Below are positions 5,883-8,820 of a DNA stretch of 8,820 bases, piece by piece. Source of the stretch: JANNRR01 sp043736155. Lineage in GTDB: Bacteria; Pseudomonadota; Alphaproteobacteria; Rhodobacterales; Rhodobacteraceae. The position numbers were made by a program, and so were the translations under genes. Positions within the stretch are counted from its first letter, which is position 1. The number at the start of each line of letters is the position of its first letter. The notes under the pieces are model-generated. The model did no database searches, had not been told where the DNA came from, and worked only from the letters and a program-made list of their open reading frames with translations. Location of the stretch: NCBI GenBank assembly GCA_043736155.1, contig JAYTDA010000071.1, forward strand, positions 1 to 8,820, read 5' to 3'.

Positions 5883-7730
5883 ATGGCAATGGATGGGCTG
5901 ACAACGCCGCTGACGCGCGCAAGGCGGCTATTGGAAACGCAAGGGCGTTTTCCCGGCGGGACGCTGCCCGGTGATATCTCTGACAGTTGGTTGCGCAGTC
6001 TTGCGCACGGGCTGGACCCGTTATCGCCGGTGGGCAACATGGTGCATACGGCGGCTGAGCATGCCAAGCTGCGCGACCGCCATGCCGAACTGATTCGCTT
6101 TGCCCGCCCGGAACTGGAACTGTTGTACGACCGGATTGCCGGATCGAATTTCATGATCGCACTGGGTTCGCCCGGGGGTGTGGTGCTTGAAACGCTGAGC
6201 GACACCCAGTTTGGCGATACCGGGGCCGGGCGCAGCGTGATTTCCGGCTCGGTCTGGACCGAAGATCTGCGGGGCACCAACGCGCTTGGATTATGCCTGA
6301 CCACGTTGCGCCCGGCACAGGTCTATGGCGGGGAGCACTTTTTGCGGGCGCATGGGGATGTGTCGTGCATCTCGTCGCCGATCTTTGACGGGCGGGGCGG
6401 GCTTGCCGGTGTGCTTGATGCCTCGTCAGGGTCAACCGTGCGCCAGCACCACACAGCTGCGCTGGTGCAGATGTCGGCAACCAACATCGAAAACTGCCTG
6501 ATCCGTGCCGGGCATGACCGGCGTATCATCCTGCAATTTCATCCCCGGTCCGAGTATCTTGGCACCCTTTCGGCGGGAATGCTGGTGTTGGACAATGATT
6601 TCACCATTCATGCCGTCAACCGCCGGGGCGCGATGGTTCTGACCGGAGCCACCGCGATCCTGGGCATGCCGTTCGACCAGATTTTCGACGGCAGCTTCGA
6701 GACCGTGTCGGGGCAGCTGGCGCAGGGGGAAACGCTGCGCGTGCGGGACCGGTTTGGATCGGCGGTGTCGATGCGCTGCGTGGCAAACCGGGCAAGTTTC
6801 GCGCTGGCTGGCCGACATGCACCTGCCGCCGCCGCGACCACACCCGGCGCTGCGGCAGCCGATGCGTTCGGCGATCTGGGGATCGACGACCCCGGACTGC
6901 GGCGCGCGCTATTGGGTCTGCCTGATGCGGCGCGACAGGGCCGTCCGATCTGCCTGATTGGCGAAACCGGCACCGGCAAGGAAGTTTTCGCCCGATTGGC
7001 CCATGCCGTCGCACGGCACGGCGGGCCCTTTGTGGCGGTGGATGGTGCAACCCTGGCTGCCGGTGATGCGGTGGCAACCTTGTTTGGCCATGGCACCAGC
7101 CCGGGCCTTTTGGCCGAGGCTTCGGGCGGCAGTCTTTTCGTCGCCGACCTGATGACGGTGCCGGTGGCGGCACAAGCGGCATTGGCAGAGGTGATTGACG
7201 CGGGCGCCTACCGCCACCCTGCAACCGGCGTGCTGACACCGACCGACATTCTGTTCCTCTGCGCCTCGTCGGTCCCGCTCGACGCTGCCGGCCTTGTGCC
7301 GCACCTGCGCTACCAGCTGGCAGATTGCTGCATTGCGCTGCCCGCCTTGGGCAAACGCAGCGATCTTTGGGCGCTGGCCCTGCGCATTGCCAAGGCGGCC
7401 CGGGCTGATGCCGACCTGGCCCCGGGTCTGATCGCACGGCTCTCGGCCGATGACTGGCGCGGCAACCTGCACGCAGTGCGCGCGGTGCTGAACCAGACCG
7501 CCCGGCGTCGAACCCGGGGCCCGGCAACCGACGCGGACCTGCCAAATCTGCTGCCCCGACCCAAGGATGGGGACCTTGCGCAGCCGTGCCCGTCCTGCAC
7601 CGGCGTCCCTTGGAAAGAAATCCAGTGCCGCGAAATTCAGCAGGCCGTTTGTCGCCGCGATGGCAACATCTCCCGGGCCTCGCGTGATCTGGGTATGTCT
7701 CGCACGACGGTCTACAAACACTTTTCCTGA
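5883..7730 (+). CDS. AcoR/DhaR-type transcriptional regulator with degenerate AAA+ domain
   Basis: DNA-binding regulator of 615 residues, divergent from the importer operon and probably its activator. Domains in order: a GAF sensor (about 80-205), with the family-typical stretch GTNALGLCLTTLRP and EHFLRAHGDVSCISSPIFD; a PAS-like segment (about 222-300, GMLVLDNDFTIHAVN); an AAA+ domain (about 325-545); and a Fis-type HTH (about 582-615, GNISRASRDLGMSRTTVYKH). Walker A GETGTGKE is intact (360-367). The region that should carry GAFTGA reads FGHGTSPGLLAEASGG (401-416), Walker B reads SLFVADL with no DE pair, and the sensor II WPGNVREL is WRGNLHAV. It therefore cannot contact sigma-54 in the known way and may lack ATPase activity. 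It more likely acts with sigma-70, as reported for Rhodobacter capsulatus NtrC and E. coli DhaR. A CPSC motif (569-572) precedes the HTH. Effector unknown; an alcohol, aldehyde or polyol is plausible. Confidence 0.93.
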   Translation: MAMDGLTTPLTRARRLLETQGRFPGGTLPGDISDSWLRSLAHGLDPLSPVGNMVHTAAEHAKLRDRHAELIRFARPELELLYDRIAGSNFMIALGSPGGVVLETLSDTQFGDTGAGRSVISGSVWTEDLRGTNALGLCLTTLRPAQVYGGEHFLRAHGDVSCISSPIFDGRGGLAGVLDASSGSTVRQHHTAALVQMSATNIENCLIRAGHDRRIILQFHPRSEYLGTLSAGMLVLDNDFTIHAVNRRGAMVLTGATAILGMPFDQIFDGSFETVSGQLAQGETLRVRDRFGSAVSMRCVANRASFALAGRHAPAAAATTPGAAAADAFGDLGIDDPGLRRALLGLPDAARQGRPICLIGETGTGKEVFARLAHAVARHGGPFVAVDGATLAAGDAVATLFGHGTSPGLLAEASGGSLFVADLMTVPVAAQAALAEVIDAGAYRHPATGVLTPTDILFLCASSVPLDAAGLVPHLRYQLADCCIALPALGKRSDLWALALRIAKAARADADLAPGLIARLSADDWRGNLHAVRAVLNQTARRRTRGPATDADLPNLLPRPKDGDLAQPCPSCTGVPWKEIQCREIQQAVCRRDGNISRASRDLGMSRTTVYKHFS

Positions 7731-7795
7731 CGGTGGTGCCTGCGTCGCGGAACGCTTCAGATCGTCTTGGGGCACAGGGTCTGGCAGCGTGTTGT

Positions 7796-7811
7796 GGCGG
7801 TCCGAACCGCC
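7796..7811. repeat. Small GC hairpin between convergent genes
   Basis: GGCGGT-CCGA-ACCGCC is a perfect 6-bp stem with a four-base loop, 65 bases after the regulator stop. It is followed by GGTAAAACGG on the plus strand and ACAACAC on the minus strand, so neither direction has a U-run. It could be a weak bidirectional terminator between two convergent genes, but nothing here proves it. Confidence 0.3.
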
Positions 7812-7888
7812 GGTAAAACGGTGCCCGCGTCCGAAGCCGCGAAGGCTGCTACCCGGATGATCCTGAAGAAACGCCGCGCACCCGATAG

Positions 7889-8017
7889 GCCGGGCGCACC
7901 CGCCTGCGCAAAGATCGGTTTCAGCGCTGCAAGTCCCGCACACAAACGGCGGTGGGCATCGGCGTGCTGATCGTCGCCGGGGTGGTGATCTTTGGCATGT
8001 CGCGCTTGGGGTCCTGA
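7889..8017 (+). other. Orphan membrane-helix coding stretch in the 290-base convergent gap
   Basis: The gap 7731-8019 holds no convincing gene. At its right end one frame stays open from just after a TAG (7886-7888) to TGA (8015-8017). It encodes a basic segment (KDRFQRCKSRTQ) followed by a clear hydrophobic helix (VGIGVLIVAGVVIFGM) and a short tail. There is no in-frame ATG; GTG at 7952 is the only usual start and has no good ribosome site. It may be the tail of a lost membrane protein gene or chance. The rest of the gap shows only the small hairpin at 7796-7811. Confidence 0.2.
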
Positions 8018-8019
8018 GG

Positions 8020-8820
8020 TTACAGCAGCAGGCGGTGCGTGGTCACGGGGGCCATGCGGACCATATCGGGCGTCGGGTGGCGCGGTCGGGGCGGCGCGTT
8101 GATCGGTTGCGGCTTGCCGGTTCTGGCGGCAGCCTCAATGGCGATCAGGGCACGCAGGTCGGCCAGACCTTCGGCCCCGTCCGCCTCGGGCGCGGTGCCT
8201 GCGGTGATGCAATCGCTGAAATCGGCCACCTGCGCGCCGAAATGGTCGATCTGCGGAAAGGTGACCGCTTCGGTCACGCCGTCACGGCGCAGGCGCATCT
8301 TCATGGCGCAGTCGAATTTGAAGGCCGGATCGAGCTCAATGTCGCCTTTCGATCCCACCACGCGGCAGGTATCGACCGCTGCCGCGCCAAAGCTGCAGAC
8401 AAACTGCGCGAGACCACCGGAGGGAAAGCGCAGCGTTGCGGCAAGGCTGGCCTCCACTTCGGCAAAGCGCGGGTCATCGGCGGGTTGGGTCAGGGTTGCG
8501 GTCGCCTCAAAGGGTTCTTCGCCAAAGATGTGACGGGCGGCGTTGACGCAATAGACGCCGACATCCTGCAACGGCCCGCCCCAATGGGCGGCCTTCAGGC
8601 GGTGGTTGCCAGGGGCCATCTGAAAGCTGAACACCGATTGAAAGATCAGCGGCGTGCCGATGCTGCCTTTGGCGATATGGTCCAGCACCGCCAGCGTGCC
8701 GGGTTCATGGTGCAGGCGGCAGGCGGTCATCAGGACCAGGCCTCTGCCGCCTCAGCAGGCGCGATCATCGCCCCGGCCTCGGCCACTGCCACGGCGAGGG
8801 GTTTTTCCACCATGATATGC
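8020..8820 (-). pseudogene. Gfo/Idh/MocA-family oxidoreductase, frame broken, 5' end outside the window
   Basis: NAD(P)-dependent sugar-type dehydrogenase of the glucose-fructose oxidoreductase family. The C-terminal domain is intact (236 codons from an ATG at 8730 to TAA at 8020): MTACRLHHEPGTLAVLDHI, then the family signature HWGGPLQDVGVYCVNAARHIFGEEP, and DHFGAQVADFSDCI near the end. The preceding part is in a different frame: from 8819 it reads HIMVEKPLAVAVAEAGAMI, containing the conserved EKP lysine, and stops at TGA 8732-8730. The two frames would join smoothly (PAEAA then GLVLMTA) if two bases near 8743-8744 were removed or one were added. The product is thus split inside the Rossmann domain. 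The stop and next ATG overlap as TGATG, so reinitiation could still yield a separate C-terminal piece. A sequencing error is possible. It is convergent with the regulator; no link to the importer is shown. Confidence 0.75.

Noticed and set aside
6909..7943. Long minus-strand open frame opposite the regulator's 3' half
   Set aside because: The plus-strand regulator has recognisable GAF, AAA+ and HTH motifs in this span, and the antisense product has none.
1..8820. Search by eye for tRNA or rRNA genes, CRISPR arrays, insertion-sequence ends, integrase genes or attachment sites
   Set aside because: No cloverleaf-like sequence, spaced repeat array, transposase-like protein or terminal inverted repeat was recognised on either strand.

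Overview
The window looks like a high-GC alphaproteobacterial chromosome, most probably Rhodobacterales/Rhodobacteraceae. This is inferred from codon use, strong GC bias at third positions, and the protein families present; no marker gene is available to fix the genus.

Layout. A minus-strand ABC-importer operon fills the left two thirds. In transcription order it holds: the relic of a zinc alcohol dehydrogenase (5580-5164), a periplasmic solute-binding protein (5133-3604), two stem-loops in a 154-bp spacer, two inner-membrane permeases (3449-2583 and 2586-1744), and two different ATPases (1744-695 and 702 to beyond the left edge). From the first permease onward the genes overlap by 1 to 8 bases, so they should be translationally coupled. 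A plus-strand regulator of the AcoR/DhaR architecture (GAF, PAS, degenerate AAA+, Fis-type HTH; 5883-7730) diverges from the operon. After about 290 nearly empty bases comes a minus-strand Gfo/Idh/MocA oxidoreductase (8020 to beyond the right edge) whose reading frame is broken.

How the genes may work together. The two ATPases have the hallmarks I associate with the rhizobial GlpS/GlpT glycerol-importer pair: one lacks the switch histidine and the other lacks the LSGGQ signature. The importer probably takes up a polyol, small alcohol or sugar-like compound. The solute-binding protein does not look like GlpV, and no small GlpU-type membrane protein is present, so the substrate is not settled. 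The dehydrogenase relic keeps its N- and C-termini but has lost its middle. This suggests the ancestral operon coupled uptake to oxidation of an alcohol, and that the oxidation step has been lost here or moved elsewhere.

Regulation. The divergent intergenic region holds two nearly identical 15-bp palindromes 106 bp apart, about ten helical turns, which are good candidate operators for the divergent regulator. It also holds a sigma-54-like GG-N10-GC element facing the operon and a sigma-70-like promoter facing the regulator. The regulator lacks the GAFTGA motif needed to contact sigma-54, so how it activates is an open question.
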